From JAQBDA01 sp963709875 (GTDB lineage: Bacteria; Chloroflexota; Anaerolineae; Anaerolineales; UBA4823): a DNA stretch of 64,000 nucleotides. Shown piece after piece: positions 9,061 through 16,432 of the stretch (positions within the stretch are counted from its first letter, which is position 1; each line of letters starts with the position of its first letter). Position numbers and translations under genes: made by a program. Where the stretch lies: positions 124,001-188,000 of the forward strand of contig CAVPYB010000002.1 of assembly GCA_963709875.1 (NCBI GenBank), written 5' to 3'. Under the pieces are notes generated by a model that was given only the letters and a program-made list of their open reading frames with translations, was not told where the DNA came from and did not search any database.

Positions 9061-9537
9061 CTAATAATCGATCACTAGTTTTTTCTGCGCCTCAGTCTCC
9101 ACCGCGTGCGGTATATACCGGCGCACCCAATCGATCGCCTGCTCGCCGGTCATGCCAAGCGCCTGTTTGGCCATACAGGCCACAAACAGCCCGGTCCTGC
9201 CGATTCCTGCTGAGCAGTGGATAGCAACCCTCTCACCGGCGGATGCAGCTTGCAGCGCTTTGGAGACCGACTCCCTCAACACTCCCATCTCAGGCGTAGC
9301 GAAGTCTATAACCGGCATATATATCACACGCCAGCCCTGCTTCTGGTAGAGTGCGATCAGGTTTCGGCCGGATAGCCTGACTATCTCACCCTCCTCTGCC
9401 AGGGCGACGACTGTGGTTACATGCTCCGCTTTATATTTGTCGAACAGCGCTCCGTCTGGATCATAGCTGCCGTACGGCATGGCGCTCCGGTAAACATTAC
9501 CCGGGAGGTTGAATGGCAGCTGTGTGAAAGCCAGCAT
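9061..9537 (-). CDS. Dual-specificity/tyrosine protein phosphatase family protein
   Basis: The P-loop signature HCSAGIGRTG (catalytic Cys then Arg) is plain, preceded by a possible general acid Asp in PVIDFATP. The protein is about 158 residues from the ATG at 9537. A longer frame back to 9705 overlaps the Nudix gene and adds 56 basic residues without family character, so the short form, starting about 8 bases after the Nudix stop, is preferred. Dual-specificity-like phosphatases of this kind act on phosphoproteins, phosphoinositides or nucleotides; the target is unknown. It ends just before ssnA. Confidence 0.82.
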   Translation of the reverse strand: MLAFTQLPFNLPGNVYRSAMPYGSYDPDGALFDKYKAEHVTTVVALAEEGEIVRLSGRNLIALYQKQGWRVIYMPVIDFATPEMGVLRESVSKALQAASAGERVAIHCSAGIGRTGLFVACMAKQALGMTGEQAIDWVRRYIPHAVETEAQKKLVIDY

Positions 9538-9547
9538 AATTCTCAGG

Positions 9548-10210
9548 TCAATCGAATACTGTAGCACATGTCGGGTTTTTCGATGCATAAAACGCATCTT
9601 CGATATGGCGAGCTTTCGTCCTCTCACCGGAGAGTGGCGAGGGGATATCACTCTGCGGGAAAAATGCCACCTCAGATGTCTCAAGACTCGGTCGAGGCTC
9701 TCCATCGATTAGCTCGCACAGGAAGACCATCTTGAAAGCGTGGAACACTTCTAATGGTCCGGTGCGGTTGGCGTCATACACTCCGACAACTTTTCGCGCA
9801 ACGACGCGGAACCCGGCTTCCTCCCACACTTCACGTTCTACCGCAGCAGAAGGGATATCTCCTACGTCAGCCCACCCCCCTGGCATCGTCCAGCCGTTAT
9901 CCATCCTTTCCTTTACCAGGAGCAGGCTGCCATCCCGGAATACTGCGCCGCGCACGTCGACCTTCGGAGTGGCATATCCCACCTGGCGGCTGAACAGTTC
10001 GACCAGGTTTGTGTCCTGCTGTCCGGAGTATTCTGCCATCATCTCGGCTGCGATCTCAGTAAGACGCAGGTAGCGCTCGCGCTGGTATTCGTTCTCGGTG
10101 AAGTGTGCTCCGGTCTGGGATAATGCTTGTATTTCGCGTGCCCAGTCCAGCCAGCGCGGTGTTATTGAGCCAATTTCTGAGGGTGTTCTTTCTCGCTTAT
10201 CTTCCGGCAT
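9548..10210 (-). CDS. Nudix hydrolase with N-terminal Nudix-associated domain
   Basis: The C-terminal domain has a Nudix box around GWADVGD...REVWEEAGF. The first conserved Glu of the G-x5-E motif is Asp, while the catalytic REVxEEAG is complete. Residues 1-80 look like the helical N-terminal domain of the ADP-ribose pyrophosphatase-like Nudix subgroup (LTEIAAEMMAEYSG). The length is 220 residues. It is the first gene of the long minus-strand train ending at the window edge. The substrate is probably a nucleoside-diphosphate derivative; no more can be said. Confidence 0.87.
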   Translation of the reverse strand: MPEDKRERTPSEIGSITPRWLDWAREIQALSQTGAHFTENEYQRERYLRLTEIAAEMMAEYSGQQDTNLVELFSRQVGYATPKVDVRGAVFRDGSLLLVKERMDNGWTMPGGWADVGDIPSAAVEREVWEEAGFRVVARKVVGVYDANRTGPLEVFHAFKMVFLCELIDGEPRPSLETSEVAFFPQSDIPSPLSGERTKARHIEDAFYASKNPTCATVFD

Positions 10211-10584
10211 CGCTGGATATCTCTATTCCAATTAATCTCATGAAATCACTGACCTGGTCAAGACTGCCTCCATCCGGCAATCTTTCGCGCGGGCACACTC
10301 CGCAGCTGCCGCCAATAGGAATACGTCATTCGGGGATTTTGCGATATCACTGCGAATCAAGGTGTTCATGGATCGGCGTGTTCCTTTGCAGCCAGGGTGA
10401 GAACGGCGGCACTTTTCGACGGGGAGAATCGATCACTGGCCCCCGACGCCGTCACAGTGGGGTCCTGAGACGACCACCGATCCAGATAAGCTATTTTAAC
10501 ATGGATTTCATCCTCGGCTCTCCGAAATCGTCCTAAACCTGGCATATATGTCAACGCCGAGACCTTTTCCCGCACTTGATCTCG
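10211..10584. other. Divergent intergenic region, no gene recognised
   Basis: About 375 bases separate the divergent Nudix gene and ubiA. Several short open frames exist on both strands but none has a ribosome site plus protein-like composition. The region must hold the promoters for both directions. The only clear element I can point to is the extended -10 of ubiA just to the right. Confidence 0.5.
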
Positions 10585-10593
10585 TGCTATCAT
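10585..10593 (+). promoter_or_regulatory. Extended -10 promoter of ubiA, apparently giving a leaderless transcript
   Basis: TGcTATCAT (extended -10) ends six bases before the ATG at 10600. The -35 at the right spacing (TTTTCC) is weak, as is common with extended -10 promoters. No ribosome site precedes the ATG, so transcription would begin at or next to the start codon. Confidence 0.45.
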
Positions 10594-10599
10594 TGCTGC

Positions 10600-11487
10600 A
10601 TGTTCCTCTCGATCAGTGTCGCATTGGTGAAGGCCATGCGCCCCCGCCAGTGGGTAAAAAATGGGGTAATCTTTGCTGCACTGGTCTTCGATCAGCAGAT
10701 GACACCGGATAATCTGCCAGCGATCTTGAGGACGGCTGCCGGCTTTATTATTTTCTGTCTACTATCCGGGGTCGTCTATATCATAAACGACATCGCCGAT
10801 GTTGAGGCCGACCGACAGCATCCGAGCAAGCGAAATCGACCGGTCGCTTCAGGCAAACTGCCGATACCGGTCGCCCGTGCTTATGCCATCGGAGCAATTA
10901 TCGTCATCTTTCCTATATCGATCCTGCTTTCGCCTCAATTTGCTGCCATTGCGCTGACATACTTACTGCTCAACCTGGCTTATTCTTTCAGGATCAAACA
11001 CATCCCGCTGCTGGATGTGTTTGCCATTGCCCTCGGATTCTTGCTGCGCGTGGCTGCCGGCGTGGTTCTCATCGAAGTCGCCCGATTTTCTCCCTGGTTA
11101 TACGTCGTTACTACGCTGGGTTCGCTCTATCTTGGGTTTGGCAAACGACGAGCGGAGCTGGCGCTGCTGGCAGATGGGGCAAATGCCCACCGCCGCGTCC
11201 TTGACGGGTATACGCTGCCATTATTGGACCAACTGATCACGATCGTTTCCAGCACGACAATTATTGCCTACAGCCTGTATACCTTCTCAGCCCCTAACCT
11301 TCCTGAAAATCACATCATGATGCTGACCATCCCGTTTGTGATCTACGGCATATTTCGCTATCTATGGCTGGTACAGGTCAGGCACAGCGGTGGTGCACCA
11401 GAGGATGTTCTGCTATCCGACCGGCCACTTCAGGTATCCATCATCCTGTGGGGCCTGTCTGTGGTATTGATTTTCTACGTTATGTAA
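10600..11487 (+). CDS. UbiA-family prenyltransferase, decaprenyl-phosphate phosphoribosyltransferase-like
   Basis: This is an integral membrane prenyltransferase of about 295 residues. The first Asp-rich motif is NDIADVEADRQHPSKRNRP, and the second region (AYSFRIKHIPLLDVFAIALGFLLR) is also conserved. The signature VLDGYTLPLLDQ resembles enzymes that attach phosphoribose to polyprenyl phosphate (DPPR synthase), so a role in polyprenyl-linked sugar synthesis is favoured over quinone synthesis. It is followed by mevalonate kinase and isopentenyl phosphate kinase, which fits a polyprenyl theme. The ATG at 10600 is preferred over 10576 because it follows an extended -10. Confidence 0.85.
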   Translation: MFLSISVALVKAMRPRQWVKNGVIFAALVFDQQMTPDNLPAILRTAAGFIIFCLLSGVVYIINDIADVEADRQHPSKRNRPVASGKLPIPVARAYAIGAIIVIFPISILLSPQFAAIALTYLLLNLAYSFRIKHIPLLDVFAIALGFLLRVAAGVVLIEVARFSPWLYVVTTLGSLYLGFGKRRAELALLADGANAHRRVLDGYTLPLLDQLITIVSSTTIIAYSLYTFSAPNLPENHIMMLTIPFVIYGIFRYLWLVQVRHSGGAPEDVLLSDRPLQVSIILWGLSVVLIFYVM

Positions 11488-11537
11488 CGACCCAGCATTG
11501 AGTCCGTCAAAGCGCGAATACCAACATTTACTGCCAT

Positions 11538-12503
11538 ATGCCAGCCATATCTGCGTCCGCACCAGGAAAGGTCATCCTCTTTGGAGAGCACGCGGTCGTC
11601 TACGGACGACCTGCGATCGCCGCGCCTGTGACGCAGATAAGAGCAAAAGCGGTGATCGTCGCCAACCCAAAAGCTCCCCCCGGCAGCGTACACCTGCAGG
11701 CACCAGAGATCGGGTTGGATGCAGAGATGAGCGAGCTGCCGGAACTCCACCCACTGCGTGCAACGATAAGCAACACTTTGCGCAGTACCGCTATCTCCCA
11801 TCTGCCCGCCTGCCGCCTGCGCCTCACGTCCACTATCCCGGTGGCTTCCGGGTTAGGCTCCGGAGCGGCTGCAGCAGTAGCAGTGATCAGGGCGGTCTCC
11901 GCTTTTATCGGAAAACCCTTGAGCGATGAAAAGGTCTCAAAGATCGCCTTTGAAACTGAAATAATCCATCATGGAACGCCCTCAGGGATCGATAATACTG
12001 TCGTTGCGTACAGCAGACCGGTAGAGTATATTAAAGGCAGCCCGATCAAGATGCTCCAGGTACCACAACCTTTCTCAATTCTGATCGGGAATACCGGCAT
12101 AGCCAGCCCGACGGCGATAACCGTGGGTGACCTTCGCCGGGCATGGCAAGCCGATCCGGAGCGATGGGAGCCGTATTTTGATGAGATTGGCAGCATCGCC
12201 AGGCTTGCCGTAGAACGGATCGAGAGCGGCAGTCCTGATCAACTGGGAGCCTTGATGACCCGCAATCACGAGCTGCTCCGAGAACTGACTGTATCCAGCC
12301 CAGAGCTCGACCGGCTGGTTGAGGCTGCTCTGCAGGCAGGTGCACTGGGAGCAAAGCTCTCAGGTGGAGGCAGAGGCGGCAATATGATCGCCTTGGTGCA
12401 TCCAGAAGACGCGATTTCGATCTCTTCTTCTCTGATCAAGGCCGGTGCAACGCAAACTATATTGACCCAGATCGATGATGGCGCATCCACCCAAATACAA
12501 TAA
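11538..12503 (+). CDS. mvk: Mevalonate kinase
   Basis: This is a GHMP-family kinase phosphorylating mevalonate at O5. Motif 1 is APGKVILFGEHAVVYGRPA (residues 8-26), motif 2 is PVASGLGSGAAAAVA, followed by the GTPSGIDN segment and the C-terminal KLSGGGRGG motif. The 321 residues match the family. The isopentenyl phosphate kinase gene starts 12 bases after it, so the pair probably serves the alternative mevalonate route, in which mevalonate phosphate is decarboxylated to isopentenyl phosphate and then phosphorylated. The decarboxylase gene is not in the window. Confidence 0.95.
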   Translation: MPAISASAPGKVILFGEHAVVYGRPAIAAPVTQIRAKAVIVANPKAPPGSVHLQAPEIGLDAEMSELPELHPLRATISNTLRSTAISHLPACRLRLTSTIPVASGLGSGAAAAVAVIRAVSAFIGKPLSDEKVSKIAFETEIIHHGTPSGIDNTVVAYSRPVEYIKGSPIKMLQVPQPFSILIGNTGIASPTAITVGDLRRAWQADPERWEPYFDEIGSIARLAVERIESGSPDQLGALMTRNHELLRELTVSSPELDRLVEAALQAGALGAKLSGGGRGGNMIALVHPEDAISISSSLIKAGATQTILTQIDDGASTQIQ

Positions 12504-12514
12504 TACTTTGTGAG

Positions 12515-13345
12515 ATGAACGAAGCACAACCCAACCAGCAGCCTATCGTCTTCCTCAAGCTCGGCGGTTCATTGATCACCGATAAGTCCCGCCCGCACAC
12601 CCCTCGCCCACAGGTACTCGAACGCCTGGCAGGCGAGATCAAGACCGTATTCGATGAACGCCCCGGCTTCAAGCTGGTAATTGGGCACGGATCAGGGTCA
12701 TTTGGACACGTACCGGCGAAGCACTATGGCACCCGCCAGAGCGTCCATACCGACGAGCAATGGCGCGGTTTTTCTGAGGTATGGTACGAAGCCTCCGCTT
12801 TAACACGCATCGTCGTCGAGAGCCTATCCAGTGCAGGCCTCCCGGTAATAGCCTTTTCACCGTCGGCATCTGCGATCAGCAAGGATGGCGCAGTGCTCTC
12901 CTGGGAGCTGAAACCGGTCATTGCTGCCCTCCAGAACGGCTTGCTGCCGGTGGTTCACGGCGATGTGGTTTTCGATACGGTACGAGGCGGCACAATCCTA
13001 TCCACCGAAGATCTTTTCGAACACCTCACCGGAGTTCTTCATCCAGAGCGCATCTTATTGGCCGGGATCGAGGCCGGCGTATGGGCTGATTATCCTACCT
13101 GCACCAGGCTGATAGAAGATATAAACCCCGCCAATTTGCCTCAGATCTTCCCATTGCTCGGCGGATCGGACCAAATCGATGTCACCGGGGGAATGGCGAG
13201 TAAAGTACAGCAGAGCATGGCGTTGGTAAACCGCCATCCAGGTCTGACCATCCAAATATTTTCCGGAGACACGGCAGGCAGCGTAAAAAAAGCCTTGAGA
13301 GGTGATCATCTCGGGACAATCCTGCACGCACCTCCGGAGCGATAA
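12515..13345 (+). CDS. ipk: Isopentenyl phosphate kinase
   Basis: This amino-acid-kinase-fold enzyme converts isopentenyl phosphate to isopentenyl diphosphate. It has the LKLGGSLITDK opening (residues 14-24), the GHGSGSFGH loop holding the diagnostic His of IPK, VVHGDVVFD, and the DVTGGM substrate loop. The length is 276 residues. IPK is typical of archaea, plants and a few bacteria including Chloroflexota; neighbouring mvk confirms the pathway context. The IPK-specific His distinguishes it from glutamate 5-kinase and fosfomycin kinase. Confidence 0.94.
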   Translation: MNEAQPNQQPIVFLKLGGSLITDKSRPHTPRPQVLERLAGEIKTVFDERPGFKLVIGHGSGSFGHVPAKHYGTRQSVHTDEQWRGFSEVWYEASALTRIVVESLSSAGLPVIAFSPSASAISKDGAVLSWELKPVIAALQNGLLPVVHGDVVFDTVRGGTILSTEDLFEHLTGVLHPERILLAGIEAGVWADYPTCTRLIEDINPANLPQIFPLLGGSDQIDVTGGMASKVQQSMALVNRHPGLTIQIFSGDTAGSVKKALRGDHLGTILHAPPER

Positions 13346-13354
13346 TATATTTGG

Positions 13355-13388
13355 TTGACAAGTTCAAGTAGGAAATTTAGACTACAAT
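13355..13388 (+). promoter_or_regulatory. Candidate promoter of dgt, leaderless or near-leaderless
   Basis: TTGACA at 13355-13360 is followed by TAGACT (13378-13383, 17-base spacer) and TACAAT (13383-13388). The dgt ATG at 13395 is only 6 to 11 bases past these -10 candidates and has no ribosome site, so the message probably has almost no 5' leader. Confidence 0.45.
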
Positions 13389-13394
13389 TATCTT

Positions 13395-14546
13395 ATGATA
13401 CATACCCGCCAACAGCTAGAAGAATACGAAGACCAGATGCTGGCTCCCTATGGTATGCGCAGCCAGAATTCAAAAGGACGCGCTCATCCGGAAAATGAGC
13501 CGGACTACCGGACGGCTTTCCAACGCGATCGCGACCGCATCCTGCACACCACCGCCTTTCGCCGGTTGGAGTATAAAACGCAGGTGTTCATCAACTACGA
13601 AGGGGATTACTACCGCACCAGGCTGACGCACACTTTGGAGGTATCGCAGATCGGCCGCACAGTCGCCCGCGCCCTGGGAGCAAACGAAGATCTGGTGGAA
13701 GCGGTCTGCCTGGCTCATGACCTGGGACACCCGCCATTCGGGCATTCCGGAGAGCTGAGCCTGGCGCGTCTAATGCTTGATCATGGCGGCTTCGACCATA
13801 ACAAGCAATCGCTGCGCATCGTCTCCCTGCTGGAGAACCGCTATCCAGATTTTCCGGGACTCAATCTCACCTGGGAGGTTCGCGAAGGGATCGTCAAGCA
13901 TGAATCGGAATATGACAAATCCGATGCGTCCGAATATAACCCGGATCTACATGGCGACCTGGAGGCGCAAATAACCAACGCCGCCGACGAGCTGGCGTAC
14001 ACCGCCCACGATCTGGATGATGGACTGCGATCCGGGATGATCACAACAGATATGCTGGCGGGGATAACCCTGTGGGAAATCCTGGTAGAGAGCACCGGCT
14101 GGCGCGACAATGTGCTCGATGACCTTTCCCGGCACTGCTTAATCAGGGAATTGATCGGTCTGGAGGTCACCGATATTGTCAATGCAACCCACCAGCGGCT
14201 GCGCGAGAGCAATGTCAAGACCGTCGAGGACCTGCAGCGTTTACCTTATAATGTGATTGTCTACAGCGAGGATATGCATCGCCGTAACCGGCAGCTGAAA
14301 GATTTTCTGTATAACAACCTCTACCGCCATTACCGTGTGGTACGCATGGCAGAGAAAGCAGAGCGCATTATTGGCGATCTATTCCACGCTTACGTGAAGG
14401 AATCTGCTATGCTGCCGGACCACATACAACCATCGATCGAAGAGCGCGGTTTGGAACGCACGATCTGCGACTATATCGCCGGGATGACGGATCGCTTCGC
14501 CAGCGATGAACATAACAAGCTCTTCGATCCCAGTACGATACCGTAA
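13395..14546 (+). CDS. dgt: Deoxyguanosinetriphosphate triphosphohydrolase-like protein (dGTPase)
   Basis: This HD-domain enzyme hydrolyses dNTPs to nucleoside and tripolyphosphate, setting dNTP pools. The pattern is complete: the FRRLEYKTQVF segment, TRLTHTLEVSQIGR (first metal His), LAHDLGHPPFGHSGE (HD motif), and a later Asp in AYTAHDLDDG. The 383 residues correspond to the short bacterial type. The ATG at 13395 is supported by the promoter immediately upstream. Confidence 0.94.
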   Translation: MIHTRQQLEEYEDQMLAPYGMRSQNSKGRAHPENEPDYRTAFQRDRDRILHTTAFRRLEYKTQVFINYEGDYYRTRLTHTLEVSQIGRTVARALGANEDLVEAVCLAHDLGHPPFGHSGELSLARLMLDHGGFDHNKQSLRIVSLLENRYPDFPGLNLTWEVREGIVKHESEYDKSDASEYNPDLHGDLEAQITNAADELAYTAHDLDDGLRSGMITTDMLAGITLWEILVESTGWRDNVLDDLSRHCLIRELIGLEVTDIVNATHQRLRESNVKTVEDLQRLPYNVIVYSEDMHRRNRQLKDFLYNNLYRHYRVVRMAEKAERIIGDLFHAYVKESAMLPDHIQPSIEERGLERTICDYIAGMTDRFASDEHNKLFDPSTIP

Positions 14547-14666
14547 ATCCGGTATAATTTTTTTATGACCTGATCAGGTCGTACATAGTGTGTAAGGATG
14601 AGGCATCTACCAATCTGTTCGACCGCAGATCTTTATCGGTGCAGCGTGTAGCGAAGTGGAGTGCTT

Positions 14667-15134
14667 ATGGGCGAACAATCCTATCTTACAATTGAAGGCG
14701 CTCAACGTTTGAACGATGAGCTGGAACGATTGAAGGGCCCCGAACGTGAAGAGATCGCACGCAGATTGAGGTCTGCCATTCAGATGGGTGACCTGTCAGA
14801 GAATGCCGATTATCACAAGGCGAAGGAAGATCAGGGCTTCCTGGAAGGGCGGATAAGCGAGCTGGAGTATCTACTTAAAAATGCAGTTGTTGTCGACCGG
14901 AAAAACAACTCGGGGGATGTAGTGGATATTGGTGTCAAGGTTACGATCCAGGAACCTGGCGAAGAACCGGAGACCTATGACTTGGTGGGAGCCAAAGAAG
15001 CCGACCCGCGCAACGGGCGCATATCCAACGAGTCTCCAATCGGCCGGGTACTGCTCGGTCACCGGGTGGGTGACAGTGTGACTGCCGAAACCCCTACCGG
15101 GTCAATCATATTTAAAATCCTGAAGATCGAGTGA
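14667..15134 (+). CDS. greA: Transcription elongation factor GreA
   Basis: GreA rescues backtracked RNA polymerase by stimulating transcript cleavage. The N-terminal coiled coil has GDLSENADYHKAKEDQGFLEGR with the acidic tip residues, and the C-terminal FKBP-like domain has the ESPIGRVLLGHRVGD segment. The ATG at 14667 has GGAG at proper distance; the GTG two codons earlier overlaps that site and is unlikely. The length, about 155 residues, is normal. A hairpin terminator follows. Confidence 0.96.
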   Translation: MGEQSYLTIEGAQRLNDELERLKGPEREEIARRLRSAIQMGDLSENADYHKAKEDQGFLEGRISELEYLLKNAVVVDRKNNSGDVVDIGVKVTIQEPGEEPETYDLVGAKEADPRNGRISNESPIGRVLLGHRVGDSVTAETPTGSIIFKILKIE

Positions 15135-15193
15135 GAAGATCCGATAACAAAAAATGTGGGGAGCAATAGTACGCTCCTGGAAGATAATGAAAT

Positions 15194-15230
15194 AAGCGGC
15201 TGAGTGAACAGCCGCTTATATATTTTATTG
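15194..15230 (+). terminator. Intrinsic terminator after greA, probably bidirectional
   Basis: AAGCGGCTG (15194-15202) and CAGCCGCTT (15209-15217) form a perfect 9-bp stem with a 6-base loop, followed by an AT-rich run (ATATATTTTATT). It lies between convergent genes, greA and the minus-strand membrane protein gene. Confidence 0.85.
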
Positions 15231-15241
15231 AACCGGGTAGA

Positions 15242-16243
15242 TTATACCTTCGGCCAGACGGCCAGCTCCAGGATCAGGCGGTCGAAGTAACTGTGCTCGG
15301 GTAAGGCGCCTTCACCATATCCCATATCAACTACCCGCGCCACGAGACGAAGGGTCTGTGTCTCCAGCACCGATTCCGTCCCAGGTTCGGCCAATACCGG
15401 CTCACCTTTGGCTGCCAGGCGCTGGCGAGCTGATTGATCCAGGAACGTGTGGGCGCTCATCAACACCTTGGTCACCGTCTGGATATCGTTCTTATCGAAC
15501 AACCATACCTCATAGGCGGTCACACGTTTCGGCTCCCCTACCCCGATGGTCTCAGAGATACCTACGCCGCATTCTCCCAGGAACTCACCGGCGGGCGAAT
15601 CGACGCTAAATGAGTCATCGAACAGATCATCGCCCAGTTTATAGGAGGCCATGAACTGTACCATGGGCATCTCTTCACCAGCAGATGTGTAGTCTGTCCA
15701 TTCAGTTTCCGGAGCCTGACCTTCTGGAGGTCTCCCAGCACCAGTGCTAGGACGGATGCTGCGTCCACGGAAGAAGAATAAGAATGCCAGCCCGGCGACC
15801 AGGACCAAAACAATAACGCAAAAGAGCGGCAGGATTACCCGACTCATACTTCCACCCGTCCCAGTCTGCTCCTCACCGGGTTCTGCAGTAACCCCAGGCA
15901 TCAACGGGGCAGAAGCACCCACGGCTACAGTGAAGGCTGTTATATCCTCCGGTCTGACACTACCAGGGTTTGCAACGACTTCGGACAGCACCTGTTCCCC
16001 GCCCTCACCCAGGTTCGAGTAGCGCTGAGTTGCCAGAGCAGCATCCTTATTGTAAGCATATGAGTCGATAGCCATACGCAGATAATCTACCTGCAGGTCT
16101 TGCCGCAGGTCGGGAATATCAGCATTTGTCCACTCGACTGGGCTAATTACCCAGGCGTAAAATACCCCGAGCAGCAAGCCTAAGATCAGGGCTGCAATGC
16201 CTACGACCAGGGGTTTACTGAGTTGCTCTCGGATCGTGTCCAT
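15242..16243 (-). CDS. Membrane protein with two transmembrane segments, function unknown
   Basis: The protein has 333 residues. A first membrane span lies at about 11-33, followed by an external-type segment of about 100 residues (including GAGGEQVL-like text near 76-86), a second span at about 134-158 (VILPLFCVIVLVLVAGLAFLFFF), and a 170-residue hydrophilic C-terminal domain with features such as GECGVGISE and EVWLFDKNDI. I do not recognise a named family; the C-terminal part looks like a compact domain rather than a disordered tail. It stands alone between the greA terminator and topA. Confidence 0.75.
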   Translation of the reverse strand: MDTIREQLSKPLVVGIAALILGLLLGVFYAWVISPVEWTNADIPDLRQDLQVDYLRMAIDSYAYNKDAALATQRYSNLGEGGEQVLSEVVANPGSVRPEDITAFTVAVGASAPLMPGVTAEPGEEQTGTGGSMSRVILPLFCVIVLVLVAGLAFLFFFRGRSIRPSTGAGRPPEGQAPETEWTDYTSAGEEMPMVQFMASYKLGDDLFDDSFSVDSPAGEFLGECGVGISETIGVGEPKRVTAYEVWLFDKNDIQTVTKVLMSAHTFLDQSARQRLAAKGEPVLAEPGTESVLETQTLRLVARVVDMGYGEGALPEHSYFDRLILELAVWPKV

Positions 16244-16432
16244 ATTTACACATTCTCCCTACAAGTGGTTGCCGTTATGACGATCTCTCAATGCAGTTGA
16301 CTCGTCTCCCGATAGTAGTCGACGAAATAACAAGAAGTTTTGTCCGGCATAAGAGCGCCATTAATTGTAGACGATAGTTGCAAAATTCGCAACAAACTCT
16401 ATTTAGAGCTAACAAATGGCAATGTGCAAGTT

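Noticed and set aside
9538..9705. N-terminal extension of the phosphatase
   Set aside because: It overlaps the Nudix gene by 150 bases and is Arg-rich shadow translation; the start at 9537 fits the family.
10366..10593. 75-codon minus-strand ORF in the Nudix-ubiA gap
   Set aside because: Composition is not protein-like, no ribosome site, and it covers the ubiA promoter.
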